A DNA stretch of 64,000 nt from positions 200,850,153-200,914,152 of the forward strand of contig CM035407.1 of the NCBI GenBank assembly GCA_020310875.1, read 5' to 3'. Every line of letters starts with the position of its first letter. The stretch's first letter is position 1. The notes under the pieces were generated by a model. The model did no database searches, was not told where the DNA came from, and saw only the letters and a program-made list of their open reading frames with translations. A program made the translations under genes and the position numbers. The stretch is from Ceratopteris richardii (lineage: Eukaryota; Streptophyta; Polypodiopsida; Polypodiales; Pteridaceae). This document shows, in pieces, positions 48,469 to 60,138 of the stretch.

Positions 48469-49014
48469 TGCAAGAAACTAAGAATTACGACCACCACATG
48501 CTAGAGAGATGAATCTCCTCCCAACCTTATGCCTATGTATATAGCTGCTCAAATCAACGAGAACCATAAATGTAACTAGAGTCCACAAGTGCATGTGCAA
48601 TCTCCTCCACTCATTTCATATCTTCCACTAGAGTCTACTAGTGGTTGGAGTGATATCGACCACTACTTTAGTACCTTCCACTAGACTCCACTAGTGGTTG
48701 GTATACTCGCCACTCGAGTTAAGTCTCACTAGTCTCCAGTTAAATCACATTAACTTGAGTTAGAAAGCTCTAGAGCTCCTTGGGCAAAACTCTCTCCCCA
48801 TGCTCCCATGGGGATTGAGCCCAAGACATGACCCTTCACAACCTTGAGACTTAACCACTAGGCTAAGTGGATCACTTGTTTAAGAGAGCACATGAACTTA
48901 TGCTTAAGTCTAGTGTCGAGATCTTTGGCCATACACATGAGTGACCAAACGGTGTTCGATTTTAGATCTGTCTGAACCGGTCGGACCCTTAGATCATAGA
49001 ATGACTTTATTACA
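48469..49014 (-). repeat. Terminal repeat of element J, left
   Basis: TGCAAGAAACTAAGAATTA to TTTATTACA, about 546 bp, matching 50516-51049 along its length with scattered differences. A minus-strand purine tract (CCCAAGGGGGAAAGAA, 49015-49030) abuts its inner edge, as expected for a 3' LTR. Confidence 0.75.
48795..48880 (-). promoter_or_regulatory. tRNA-type A and B boxes in left J repeat
   Basis: On the minus strand an A box (TAGCCTAGTGG) and then GGGCTCAATCCC about 32 bp later (canonical B box GGTTCGANTCC) occur as in tRNA-derived SINE heads. Confidence 0.6.
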
Positions 49015-49030
49015 TTCTTTCCCCCTTGGG

Positions 49031-50515
49031 AAATATTTCCTTCCTAAAAAATAAAGCTATATATAATAACCATAGGAAACCCCCGAGCCTCATGTTCTTA
49101 AACCAAAATAACATGGGTGTTCTAAAACTAGAAGAACATGTCTCAAATTTGTGGTGGGATCCCTACCCAAATGATTCAAAACACCATCTTGCTTTGCACT
49201 TTGAGAACCAGATCAAAGTACAAAGTAGTGAAGGAATAATAAGGGTGGATCTTAAAAACATCCCTATCCACTTCACTGTTTCTCGATATGCAATCTAGGC
49301 ACAAACATATGAAATGGATGGATTCCAATTACTAGTCCATTTCTAGGCATGACTGGTGCATGGAATTAGTAATTAAGGTGAGATTCTTATCTCAATCAAG
49401 ACTTTGGGAAGTCTTGATTCATTTGAATTTGATTTGGAAAACTTGAAGTTTGGTTGACCCAAAACTTCTAACTTGGATGTGTGTATAATGGTTTACTCCC
49501 ATCCAACAGTTACTTGATTTTTTCACCCAACTGGAGGACTACTTTGTCCTAATGGGCTTGAAAATCCTATGTAAACTGTAGGAGAAAGTTTTCCATTTAC
49601 TTTGGATCAACTTTACTATATCTTGACCAAGTCAAATTCAAAATGAATATCATCCAACTTAGGACACTTTTCTCAAAGACTTTATCTTTAAGTTCTTGGG
49701 AATTATCAATCTTATGAGCAATTCTTATCTTCTTTATTCTAGAGTATACTAGACTCTAGAAAGTCATTAGAGTTATGCTAGAGAAATGGAAGAAAACTCA
49801 AAGGAATAAGTCAACTTAGACTAAGTATCTTTGGAAGGTTGAAAGAGGTTATTGTACAAAACTTTGATCTGGGATGTTTAATTTAGTTCCCTGCTTCTAA
49901 TCGGCTAACCCTCAACTTTTGTGACAAGAATCAGATATCATATCTCAATCAAATTCAAAAGATTTGGAAAGTAGAAAGAGAGAACTAAAACTTTGTACAA
50001 CCAATTCAAACTTCTAAGAGATATTCTCACTATGAGTCAAATTCTAGATGACTCAAGACTTTAACTTCTCAAAGATCTGTTTCAACAAGGTATTGAAGCA
50101 TTTTTCTTATCTTTAAGAGAAACAAACAGGATTCTCAAAAAAATTCATAGAGTAAATCTAAAAAATCATCCAACCACAAGATACTAGAGTGGTATCCAAC
50201 ATCAGTGTGTCGACCCATTGAGGTTCTATTGATGAAGTTTCTCTCAAATAATGCTTCACTTGAGACTAAGTTCATGCCTAAATTCAATCTTTATGTCTTC
50301 TTATTGTGAATGCAATCCTTGTGCATTTCTTTGAGTCAAAGGATTGAATTTACCAAGCTACACTAGGAACTTAGTGCTTGAGTTAGTCACTCTATCCCTT
50401 AGTTGAAAGGATCATTTCAATGTCAAAGTCCTACTTGTTCAGAAATTTATTAAATATTTTTAAATCCATACTTTATCTTCAAGTGTTTATTTATTCAAAT
50501 AGGAGCAAATGCCAA
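49031..50515. other. Interior of element J, no gene seen
   Basis: AT-rich. The 90-codon plus frame at 49026-49298 has no recognised domain. Confidence 0.5.
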
Positions 50516-51049
50516 TGCAAGAAACTAAGAATTATGACCACCACGTGCCAGAGAGATGACTCTCCTCCCAACCTTATGCCTCTATATATAGCTGCTTAAA
50601 TCAATGAGGACCATAAATGTAACTAGAGTCCACAAGTGCATGTGCAATCTCCTCCACTCATTCCATATCTTCCACTATAGTCTACTAGTAGTTGGAGGAA
50701 ATTGGCCTTAGTACCTTCCACTGAGTCTACGAGTGGTTGGTATACTCGCCACTCGAGTTAAGTCTCACGAGTCTCAAGTTAACTCACGTTAACTTGAGTT
50801 AGAAGGCTCTAGAGCTCCTTGGATAAAACTCTCTCCCCATGATCCCATTGGGATTGAACCCAAGACCTCACCCTTCACAATCTTGAGACTTAAACACTAG
50901 GCTAAGTGGATCACTTGTCTAAAAGAGCACATGAACTTATGCTTAATTCTAGTCTCGAGATCTTTGGCCATACACGAGTGACCAAACGGTGTCCGATTTC
51001 AGATCTGTCTAAACCGATCGGACCCTCATATCATAGACTTAGTTTACCA
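50516..51049 (-). repeat. Terminal repeat of element J, right
   Basis: TGCAAGAAACTAAGAATTA to AGTTTACCA, pair of 48469-49014. A TATATATAG box is near 50582-50590. Confidence 0.75.
50833..50912 (-). promoter_or_regulatory. tRNA-type A and B boxes in right J repeat
   Basis: Minus strand: TAGCCTAGTGG (fits TRGYNNANNNG exactly) at about 50897-50907, then GGGTTCAATCCC (B box) at about 50848-50859. The spacing of about 37 bp is normal for Pol III internal promoters. Confidence 0.7.
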
Positions 51050-51059
51050 AGATTCTATT

Positions 51060-53190
51060 TGATGATTTTTTTGAAATATAATCATCTTCATCTCTATGTA
51101 TATTGTTCCACTAGATGGGAGGGATGTCTCTGTGCTTGAATGTACACAAATTGATTCCAATTGTTATGTCTAGGTGTTGCAAGTAAAGAGCATTGCTACT
51201 CCAATCATTCATCACCTTTAGTTGATGCATGAAAGGTCTTCTTAGAATCATCTCATAGTTGGTATCTTGGTTGAAGTTACAAATTGCTACAATATGATCA
51301 AAGTCAACTCCATGAGTATTCAAATTTACATTCTCTAGCAATCCAACAGGTCGCTCTATATGTCCAACAACCAAATGTACTTTCAAACAGGTGAGATGAA
51401 ATACATGTTTTCCCCCATGTAAGGATTGTGCATATTGGTATGCCTACTCCACTACCTAAAATTTCTTTTGTAGCATGAATGTTGAACTAGATGGATAGGC
51501 AAGTATTACCCTCATCCCCTTCACTCTATTCTCCTACCTTGTCAATGGGAACTTTCTTCACAACCAAACTATCTAATTTAGGCTTAAAATCTAAAGATTT
51601 AGTCTCAATGAATATGGGGTCCACATGTATGGCCATATTTTTCCATAAGTGTGGTTTTGTGTATAGTAGTTTCTTTCCAATTAATGTACATTTTACTTGG
51701 ATGTTTCTCAATACTTCAATGATCAGTTTACTCTTCATTGTTTGGGACATATATTGTGGCAATTCCATGATATCAACATCTTCTTCATCTTCTATTGAGA
51801 GATAAATTAATAAAGCACTCTCATTTAAGCAATAATCCAAGAATTGAGATTCATAAAAATCTTGGACCTCTTTCTGCAATGGTTCTTATTCATCTTTCCT
51901 CTCTTTCTTCCATCTTCCTTCTTGCACATGATCCCATGAGTATTCTAGCCACTTCTCTAGTTTGGATTTGTTAGAATATAGCACAATCATAGTCTCAATG
52001 GGGTTTTCTTTTGGTAAGATTCTACAAGAAGCAAGTGTACCTCTCAATCCATCATTGAAGCAAGGATAGGATTTTTAACTACAATTGTTTGTGCTTTCTC
52101 CCTAAGAATGCTAGCTTCCATGAGAATTCTCTATGTCAACTCAATGGGTTTTGTGCACATGCTAAGACTTTCTTTCTCAATTTGGGCATCAGGGTAACAA
52201 TGGTAGGGTGTTTGTACGTTAGGGCCACTTTTATCTGAGCCGCATAGGCTTTAAACATCATCTCTAAGTCCTCAAAGAGTGGATCTGCAAGCACAAAACT
52301 TGCTTCATTCTTTTTAGAAGCATCCTTATCCTTGGAGGATAGTGAGAAGCCTAAGTGCATGCCTCTTGTAACTCCTTTTCTAGAAATCCTACTTTCTTCT
52401 CCCATTTTTTACTAATTTTCTCTTTATGATGCTTCCAAGACAAGTTCTTTTTCTTCTTCTTCTTCTTTTCGGTAGATAGCTCTGGATTGATGGATTGAGG
52501 AGATGAATAATTCTCTTCCTTTTTCGACTTATCAACCTCAATTTCCTTAGCTTGTTCCTGAGCTTGAGCCCTTGTTACTAATTGAAGAGGCATGCGCTTC
52601 ATAATCACTATCATTTTGCATGAACTTGACCAATTACAATGGTGTTTGTGCATTGTCTTGAGGGTTTTAAGGGCAATCTTTAATCAAATGTTCTTTCTTG
52701 AAATCCTTGGAAAACGTTTCAATTTTCTAGATAAATTTCCTAGAATGCTTAGGGTAGTCATTTAGGAAGTGTTCATTGCCATATCCATAGCATGTAACTT
52801 TGGGAGCATGTGCACCTTTTGGGCATTGTTGTCTTTGAAGAAATCCTTTCTCCACATAATAAGTTCTTGCATTAGATTGATCGATCTGCCTACGATTTTC
52901 AATATAGTTTGCAAGATAGTAGGCTTCTTCTGGATACCATTTACCTTCAATTTATGTATCCTCATGATCCTCATTTTTATCTTCTAGGTATGTTTTAGTA
53001 TATCTAGGGCTTGTTTCTGTTATAGCTGATTCTATTGGGATGGCAGACCTCTCTCTATTTTTCTCTACATACTTGATTAGAACAACCTTTGGAGGTGAAG
53101 GTAGTTGTTGATCCAAAACTAGCTTTACAGGCTCTTGGTTTCCTTGATTGTACCTAAGTTGTCCATAGTAAGGTTCTCCATAGTATTGTT
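51060..53190 (-). pseudogene. Ty3/gypsy gag-protease relic, minus strand
   Basis: One minus frame with few stops. From the right it reads GEPYYGQLRYNQGNQEPVKL, PSPPKVVLIKYVEKNRERSA, then a knuckle-like CYGYGNEHFLNDYP with two Cys changed to Tyr (near 52760-52800). Downstream are MHLGFSLSSKDKD, EASFVLADPLFEDLEMMFKA and, after 51900, DIMELPQYMSQTMKSKLIIE. The end (51386-51111) reads HIERPVGLLENVNLNTHGVD, YEMILRRPFMHQL and ALYLQH, retropepsin-like with ILGR changed to ILRR. It resembles 46560-47640. Confidence 0.65.
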
Positions 53191-53199
53191 GCTTATCTC

Positions 53200-54260
53200 T
53201 ATGAGTATTCCATACAAAGTTACATCCTCTATTGGTTCTCCATCATTGGAGCTTAGCTTTACATTAACTTCCATGGGATTTGAAATAGGTTTGCAATGTA
53301 GCATCTCAAGCCTCTCAAGTAGGTCTAGAATATACTTCCTTTGTATGAGCACAATACCTTCTTCTTTGTACAAAAATTCAATTCCAAGAAAATAGATAAG
53401 ATCTCCAATATCATAGATCTTGAACTCCATTCCAAGTTTTTCCTTGATATGCTTAGAACCCTTTGTATCATTAGATGCAATGATAAGATCATCTACATAC
53501 ACACAAGCATAGACTATAAGTTCTCCTCTTTGTTTGATGAAGAGAGATAGATGTGCCTTGCATTGATTGTAACCATACTTGATCAAATACTCCATCAATC
53601 TCTAGTTCCAAGCTGTTGTAGATTTTCTTAGGCCATAAAGTGCCTTCTTCAACCTACAAACATGTGGAAACTTTTTATGAACAAAAACCTATTGGTTGCT
53701 GCATGTATACCTATTCCTCCAAGTCTCCATTGATAAAGTCATTATTGATATCCAATTAAAAGAGCTTTTATCCTTTGCTTGCAGCCATTGCAATGAGTTT
53801 CCTAATGGTGCTTATCTTTGCCACGAGGTTGAATGTCCTTTCAAAGTCCACTTCATAGGTTTGTGCAAAACCCTTGGTCAACAATCTTGCTTTGAATGTA
53901 TAAATAGATCCATCTAAGTTCCACTTAACTTTATACACTGACTTATTACATGTTATCTTCATGTCCTCCTTCTTGGGAACTAGATTCCATTTTGATTGTC
54001 CTAAAGTGCAACAATCTCTTCTTGCATTGCCTGTTTCCATTTGGTGTACCTACTTGCATCTTCATAACAATCAGGATCATGATCTTCAACTACTTTGTTC
54101 ATATATGCATAATGATTTTCCATGTAAGAATCATAAGTAAAACTTTTGGTTGAATACTTAACCCTAGAAGGATTCCTTTGTTCAACTTTTGGAGGAATAG
54201 ACCTCTTTGCTTTGGATACTTGATCTCTTTCTTTGATGTGGCATCATCAAGATATTATCA
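53200..54260 (-). pseudogene. Copia E reverse transcriptase
   Basis: From the right: RVKYSTKSFTYDSYMENHYA, YTKWKQAMQEEIVAL, KWNLVPKKEDMKITCNKSVY, KARLLTKGFAQTYEVDFERT, then after stops MMEYLIKYGYNQCKAHLSLF, the catalytic CVYVDDLIIASND (near 53490), YFLGIEFLYKEEGIVLIQRK and SNPMEVNVKLS. Similarity stops at about 53200, where gypsy sequence begins, so RNase H is missing. The RT is related to that of element D. Confidence 0.85.
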
Positions 54261-54299
54261 TTTTTTGAGCTTGTAGATGCATGATTACCTTGAACTTGA

Positions 54300-54960
54300 T
54301 TATATCTCCTTGTTTTCATCCTTGGTAGCAATCTCTAGCATAGTGGCCAAACTTGCTACTTATGTAACAACCTTCTCCATCTTGATTCCTATTTTTTGAT
54401 GCCTTGCTCCTCTTCCTCTTGTTCTTCATCTACCTCTTTGTGATGAGGTTTCTTGGTCATGTTCTTGATTTCTTGAGTGGCCTTGCCTTCCTCCAAATCT
54501 TTCTTTATCCTTTCTTTGTCTTATTCTTCCCTTTTCTCTTTGATTACCTACATAAAAGACTTTTGCATCCTTGCTTTTAGTTGAACCTCTACCTATGTTC
54601 ATCTCTTTTGTAACCATGAGAGCAACTATTTGATTGAAATTAGAGAGATTATCCCTTACATATACTGACATGGTAGAGGGTTTCCACTTCTCATCATCCC
54701 TCAGACCATTGAGGGTAAAAGCCACAAGGTCTTCATCATATATATGGCTTCCAATGGATCCCAATGCATTTGCGGATTCCTTGAACTTAAGTATGTAGTC
54801 ATATGCTACTTCCTAAGCTTTTCCTAAGGTTTTTGAGCTCATTCTTGAGTTGGATCTTCCTCTCTTAGGCACTTGATGAATAAAGCCTCTTAATTGTCTC
54901 CTATACCTTCATGCTTGGATCCAAATCTTGGATATGGCCAATCATGCTATTGCTTATGTG
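54300..54960 (-). pseudogene. Copia E gag
   Basis: Minus frame (54764-54426): EDLVAFTLNGLRDDEKWKPS, NFNQIVALMVTKEMNIGRGS and an Arg/Gln-rich tail. A degraded knuckle, CYISSKFGHYARDC with the second Cys changed to Ser, follows near 54325-54370. The RT leader begins about 100 bp later, so protease and integrase are absent. Upstream gag (54780-54960) is broken. Confidence 0.75.
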
Positions 54961-55422
54961 TTGGGAAAGGATAAAGATAACCTTGTTGTCTCTTTAATTC
55001 CATTCCTTAAAGTCCCTTGGCTATTTGTTTGTTGGATTTTCATCCAACCTATGTCTTGGATCACTTCTAATAATCAACCCTCATAAGCCCTTTCCCATAA
55101 GGTAGTTAGACATCCTAAATCTCCATAGTTGATAGTTCCCTTTGTCTAGCTTTTGAGTGTCGAATTCTCCTATCTCTACTCTTTGGTACTTAATCAAGCC
55201 CTTGGATAATTCTCCAATGTGTAAGAATCTAAATGAGCCTCTCAAGTTACCTTAATCCAAAGCTTTCCTTAGATGGATACCTTGCACACTTTTAAACCTT
55301 GAGTAAAATAGCTCTCCCTTGATGTGAACTACCTCCAACAAACTTTTGTTGATCCAAACCTTCAACCAATAGCTCCAAGAGGCCTTCTCACTTGTATTGG
55401 ATGTCTCCAAGATGCCAAGATT
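54961..55422. other. Leader and gag 5' region of copia E
   Basis: Lies between gag and the PBS. No clear reading frame was recognised. Confidence 0.4.
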
Positions 55423-55433
55423 CTCTAATACCA
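55423..55433 (-). other. Primer-binding site of copia E
   Basis: CTCTAATACCA on the plus strand is TGGTATTAGAG on the minus strand, one change from the initiator-Met PBS over this length. Confidence 0.75.
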
Positions 55434-55434
55434 T

Positions 55435-56135
55435 TGTTGGGGGAGTATCGCAACCCCTATCCAATGATGAAGCATGAATGGCATCCATTGATACACTTCT
55501 TTGCAGCTCTATAACCCAAAATTACTATTTGTTAGAGCTTATCTAGAGAAACTCTAGTTAGCTTTTGTAGTCTTGTAGTAGAAAGGGATATTTCCAACAA
55601 GAAAAACTTAAATTTAGAGAAAAAATTTCTACAAGATGAGCTACTTGATTGCGTACATTAGTTAGTCAAATAGAGACCACACTTCACTCTATCAAACTTT
55701 TCTCAAAGAATAATCAAAGAATGAAACTCAAACTTGGACCAAATTTAGAGCACAATTAAGGCTATCTAAGGACACCAAGAATATAGAAAAGGGATAAATA
55801 TAGAAGTGGAACTAGTGTTTATAGCTCAGAAAAAAATAGCTCCAATAGAGCCTACACATAGAGAGAGAGAGATATCAATCATCAGATTTCACTAATCTGA
55901 AGTTTTATGGTAGAATTTGAAGAGAACAATCTAGAGAATTTGTGAGCTTAAAAATTACTCTAATAGCTACCCAATTATATAAAGATTAAATAAAATGGAT
56001 GAATAATGAAGAAGAACCAATGTTAACAACTCCAGGCTAGATAATTGCAGGATTGCCTACACACATAGATATGTCTACTTAAAGCTAACAAAGAAGCAAG
56101 CAAAGGGGCTAGCTTAACCAAGGGGTTAGCTTAAT
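55435..56135 (-). repeat. 5' LTR of copia E, interrupted
   Basis: Begins TGTTGGGGGAGTATCG next to the PBS. A minus-strand TATA (TTTATATAATT) is near 55972-55982. No CA terminus is identifiable before element C2 starts at 56136, so C2 probably sits in the U3 part of this LTR. The rest would be beyond the window. Confidence 0.6.
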
Positions 56136-56365
56136 TGTTGGAGTTAGATGTCTGGGGAAGCACGCGAACAACACAAGGAAGAAGAAGAAGCTTAGAGCTC
56201 AACACACAATACTGAATGTATTACCACTAGAATGTACAAAGATAACTAGCCCATTAGGGCAACATGCCTATATACAAGCAAGGGGAAAAAACCTCCTAAA
56301 GAGGGAAAAAACTGCCCCGACAATCCTAGAGTGTTCACACACATCACTACCTAAATATATCAACA
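56136..56365 (-). repeat. 3' LTR of copia C2
   Basis: 230 bp, TGTTGGAGTTAGATGTC to ATATATCAACA, closely matching the C1 LTRs. A polypurine tract lies just inside (plus-strand AATCACCCCCTGGGAG at 56366-56381). TTAAT at 56131-56135 would be the target duplication, but its partner is out of view. Confidence 0.9.
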
Positions 56366-56400
56366 AATCACCCCCTGGGAGTGATGCGGTGAACAAGTAG

Positions 56401-57441
56401 CTAGCACTCATGTATAAGGAAGTACCAAGCTATGTGGAAATCACTCCACAAAAGGAAGTAAGCCCAAAGCTTTGCGAAAAGCTTCAAACTTCTCCCTAGG
56501 CAGAGCCTTCGTGAAAAGGTATGTAATGTTCTCCTGCATGGGCACATATGCCAAGTTAATCTCCCCAGTAGAGAACCTCTCCCTGACATAATGATAATGC
56601 ACCTCAATGTACTTAGTGCGAGCACGGAACATAGAGTTCCTCGCAACTGCCAATGCACTCTATCTGTTAGTGAAGATGGTGGTGGTAGAAGACTAACCAA
56701 CACCCAAATCAGCCATAAGGCGTCTGAGCCACACACACTCAATAGTCATTGTGAAAGTTGCCCTATACTCAACCTCACAAGTGGAAGTGGCCATAGTAGG
56801 CTACTTCTTGCTCAACCAAGATATACATGAGATACCAAGCATGAAGCAAAAGCCACTAGTGGACACACAAGTGTCATAGCAACTAGCTCATTCTGAGTTA
56901 GAAAAAACATGCAAATCTGGCGGTAGTGATCCCTCCTTGGGATAAAACAACCCAAGTAGCCGACAAAATCAATGCCTCTTTCTTGTGCATAACCCTTTGC
57001 AACAAGCCTAGCCTTATATCTATCAACTATTCCATTAGACTTACGCTTCAGCTTGTAAAACCACATAGTGCCAATGGCCTTCATGCATGGAAGCAAGTCA
57101 CATAAAGAACAAGTACCGTTCTTCATTATAGCATCATATTCAGATTGCATAGCAGCCATCCAATTTTTTGAATTTTGTGCTTCGTCAAATGAAATAGGCT
57201 CATTCTCATCATGGAGACTAGATGCAACCATAGCATAGCAATCTAATGCAAAAGAGGCACTATGAGAGCCTAATCGAGTACGATATGACAGAGGTGCATC
57301 TAATTTGCTATCACGCAAAGTCTGCACCAGCCATTTTGGCATAGTTTTTGCCTGCTCAATATCAGCTCTCTCATCACTAAGTGCATAATGTAAATCTGCA
57401 TAAGAAATGGAATGATCTGCATCATCACATGAAACCTGCAA
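56401..57441 (-). pseudogene. Copia C2 RT remnant fused to RNase H
   Basis: The RT N-terminus (KNWMAAMQSEYDAIMKNGTC, KARLVAKGYAQERGIDF) runs straight into sequence just before RNase H (GYLGCFIPRRDHYRQICMFF, out of frame) at about 56962. The interval missing relative to C1 is 37156-37927, which contains YVDD at 37572-37583. RNase H follows out of frame, with a late open piece TKYIEVHYHYVRERFSTGEI at 56653-56441. This copy cannot encode an active RT. Confidence 0.9.
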
Positions 57442-58830
57442 AGGCTAAGAAGTTGCCTCATTAGGAGCAGCACTAGACTGTGCACCTGTAAAAAGAGGCA
57501 GCAAAGTATCATGCATGTCTTTGGAGCTAACAGATGTCTCCTTAGTACATGAAAGAAATGGCTGAATAGCATCTTCCACAAAAAGAACATCATGGCTAAC
57601 CAGAGTGCGTTTAGTTTGTGGATGATATAGACCAAAGCCTTTACTTTCAGAACTATACCCAACACAAAAATACATTTTACTGCTTTATCCTCCAATTTTC
57701 TACGATGTTGTTAAAGCACTAATGCATATGCCAAACAACCAAAAACACGCACATGAGCAATAGATGGCTTGCGATCATGCCAAGCCTCATATGGAGTGAT
57801 AGACTACAGCGCTTTAGTGGGACACCTGTTAAGTACATATGCTGCACACATGATAACCTCAAGCTAGAAACTATGTGGTAAAGTTTGACTCTTGACCATA
57901 CACCTCACCATTTCCATGAGTGACCTATTCTTTCATTCAGCAACTCCATTCTGTTGAATTGTATACAGCACTGTACACAAGTGTTTTATTCGACATTCAA
58001 TCAGAAATGCATTAAATCAGAAGACATATATTCCCCACCTCGATCAGAACGGAGGGTGCCCATTTTACATGTTGACAAAATTTCAGGCAAAACCAAAAAC
58101 TATTTGAAGCACATGAACACTTCAAACTTTGCCTTCAATGGATATACCCATGCATGCCTGGCAAAATCATCGATGAAAGTCACGAAGTAAAGATAATTTC
58201 CAAAACAAGGTGTTTGCATAGGACCACATACATCACTATGTACAAGCTGTAATTTTTGAGTAGCCCGAACTGAACCATCTTTTGGAAAGGAGGAACATTG
58301 CATTCTACCCAAAATACAGCCTTCACAAACACGTTCTCTGGGTGCCTAGAGTTTGGGCAAAGAGGACACCATTTGAGATTTTTGTAGGTGTAGCAAACTA
58401 GAAAAATTCAGATGACCAAAGAGTGCATGACATAGCATAAGAATCATGTACTGCACATGCTGAATCGTTTACAGATCTTTTATAGTCTATGAGCTTATAC
58501 AGCCCACGACATAAAATGCCAGAAGCAATAATCATGTCGCCATTTGATAGATCATGAACTATACATCTGTCATCAACAAGTTCACAACCAAGCCGATCTT
58601 GGCTAATGTAGAAACTGATAACAGATTTTTCTTGATCCCTGGCACAAACAAAGCATCTGACAAAGTGAAAAAACTACCATCAATAGTAGTCAAAATGATC
58701 TTATCAACTCCCATAATAGGATAAGAGGAGTTGTTGGTGCATGTAACAGTATTCCCTGTAGGGGCAGGCTCGAGTGAAGAGAAGAAACTGTGTCTAAAGT
58801 ACCAAACATGTGAGTCTACTACAGACATGC
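57442..58830 (-). pseudogene. Copia C2 integrase and protease
   Basis: Integrase pieces VHSDVCGPMQTPCFGNYLYF and VTFIDDFARHAWVYPLKAK (58312-58100) and the C-terminal VGYSSESKGFGLYHPQTKRT (57675-57445) are readable. The protease active site is lost: where C1 has WYFDSGATKH this copy reads VWYFRHSFFSSL, a small deletion near 58795. Stops occur in the integrase middle. Confidence 0.85.
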
Positions 58831-59874
58831 ACTGCTCATGAGAAGATGGAAATTGCAAACAGTAGTAAACGCCCATTCTTCTTCCTGCACAAGATTAGCA
58901 CACTCTGTTTTTGGTGTAGAGGCCTCTGTAACAACCATTCCAGCCTCTTTCTTCTTTGCCTCTTTAGGAGGTAGTTTAGGACAGTTCTTTATGATATGAT
59001 CATTTCCTTTACAGTACTTGCAAAACAATTTCTCCTTTTCTGATTTCTTCTCATCGTTGTCTTCCTTCTTCAAATGTCTAGAATTAGCAGATTTTTGCTT
59101 ACTAGTTGAAGAGATCCATTTTCCTTTGCCCTTCTGACTAGCCAGGAAAGCTGGATCTACAATATGCATAATGGACGTGTTCTACCTGGAGTGATCTTCC
59201 TGCAATAGAACAAAGACTAAATCCTCAAATGACAAGGCATTTGGATTGCCTTTCATCATCAACCAAAGAGTAGAAGGAAAACTCTGATATGAATCACGAA
59301 GACCATTCAGAACGGTCTGCACAAGTGAGCTATCTGGTATAACCTCATCAACAGAAATCAACTATTCCTTAAAGTCTTTGATCTTTGTTAGAAAATTGTC
59401 CATAGAATCACCTTCATTCATGTGCTCACTCTCCAACTGTTTTCGGATGTAAGCAACATGAGCCTCATTCCTATCTTGGTACAATGTGGTAAGTATATTC
59501 CAAGCATCCTTAGTTGTTCTGCAAGAGCGAATGTGAGGAATAATGGCACGTTTGATAGACAAAGCTATCAATGCATGTGCCTTGGCATCTCTGCCATCCC
59601 AAAAAATTTGCTCTGTAGTAGGTGGAGCAGAAACCACAACACGAACAAGAATATGCACAACATCATCATCTTCGACACCTTCTGCATCAACTTCAGCACC
59701 TACAGTTGTAACAGTTGCAAGTGTGATAGGACGTTTTTCAATGCCCTACATAATGTTCCACAATCCTTTTGCAATCAATACATATCACATCATATAAGCC
59801 CATAACGGGTAGTTGGTACCATCTAACTTATCCTCAACAGTCAACATTCAGAATACATCACTGCTTTTCGCCAT
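58831..59874 (-). pseudogene. Copia C2 gag
   Basis: Starts MAKSSDVF near 59874 then a stop. The main open part (59658-59362) reads IKRAIIPHIRSCRTTKDAWN and AHVAYIRKQLESEHMNEGDS with no internal deletion. The zinc knuckle CKYCKGNDHIIKNC is complete at about 58990-59030, unlike C1. The region between (59200-59360) has stops. Confidence 0.88.
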
Positions 59875-60138
59875 GGTCGGTGACTAAAATACCTTGATGC
59901 AAAAAATTAACTGTATCTCAAAAACTTGAACAGAGCTTCCAAGACAAATTCTGCTAAACCCGTAATAGACTTCGAGATGCTTATACTTGCGAACCGAAAT
60001 TGGTATATACGTTTGGCACAAAAAGATGAAATAGCCTACACAGGCGTTGTGATACTGCACTCGAGGCCGAAACGAGCTCATATCGCAATTCCGGCACCAC
60101 ATAGCAAAGCTGTTTTGATTTCTGAAACACCCTGAGTA

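Larger units (their letters stand above)
48469..51049 (-). mobile_element. Element J: non-coding LTR-type element
   Basis: Two direct repeats of about 540 bp flank about 1500 bp with no retrotransposon protein motif on either strand. In minus orientation the repeats begin TG and end CA, a polypurine tract lies before the 3' repeat, and TTGGCATTTGCTCC follows the 5' repeat as a possible PBS of unknown tRNA. A matching target duplication was not found. It separates gypsy pol (left) from gypsy gag-protease (right). Confidence 0.6.
56136..60138 (-). mobile_element. Copia C2, truncated at its 5' side by element D
   Basis: Collinear with C1 from the 3' LTR to the leader, except for a deletion of about 770 bp across RT. 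The sequence follows C1 to GAAACACCCTGAGTA (C1: AACACGCTGAGTA) and then changes abruptly at 60139 into LTR D. The PBS and 5' LTR are expected on the far side of D, outside the window. Confidence 0.9.

Noticed and set aside
48795..50912. Possible genuine tRNA genes in the J repeats
   Set aside because: A and B boxes are present but I could not build matching acceptor, anticodon and T stems; a SINE-type remnant fits better.
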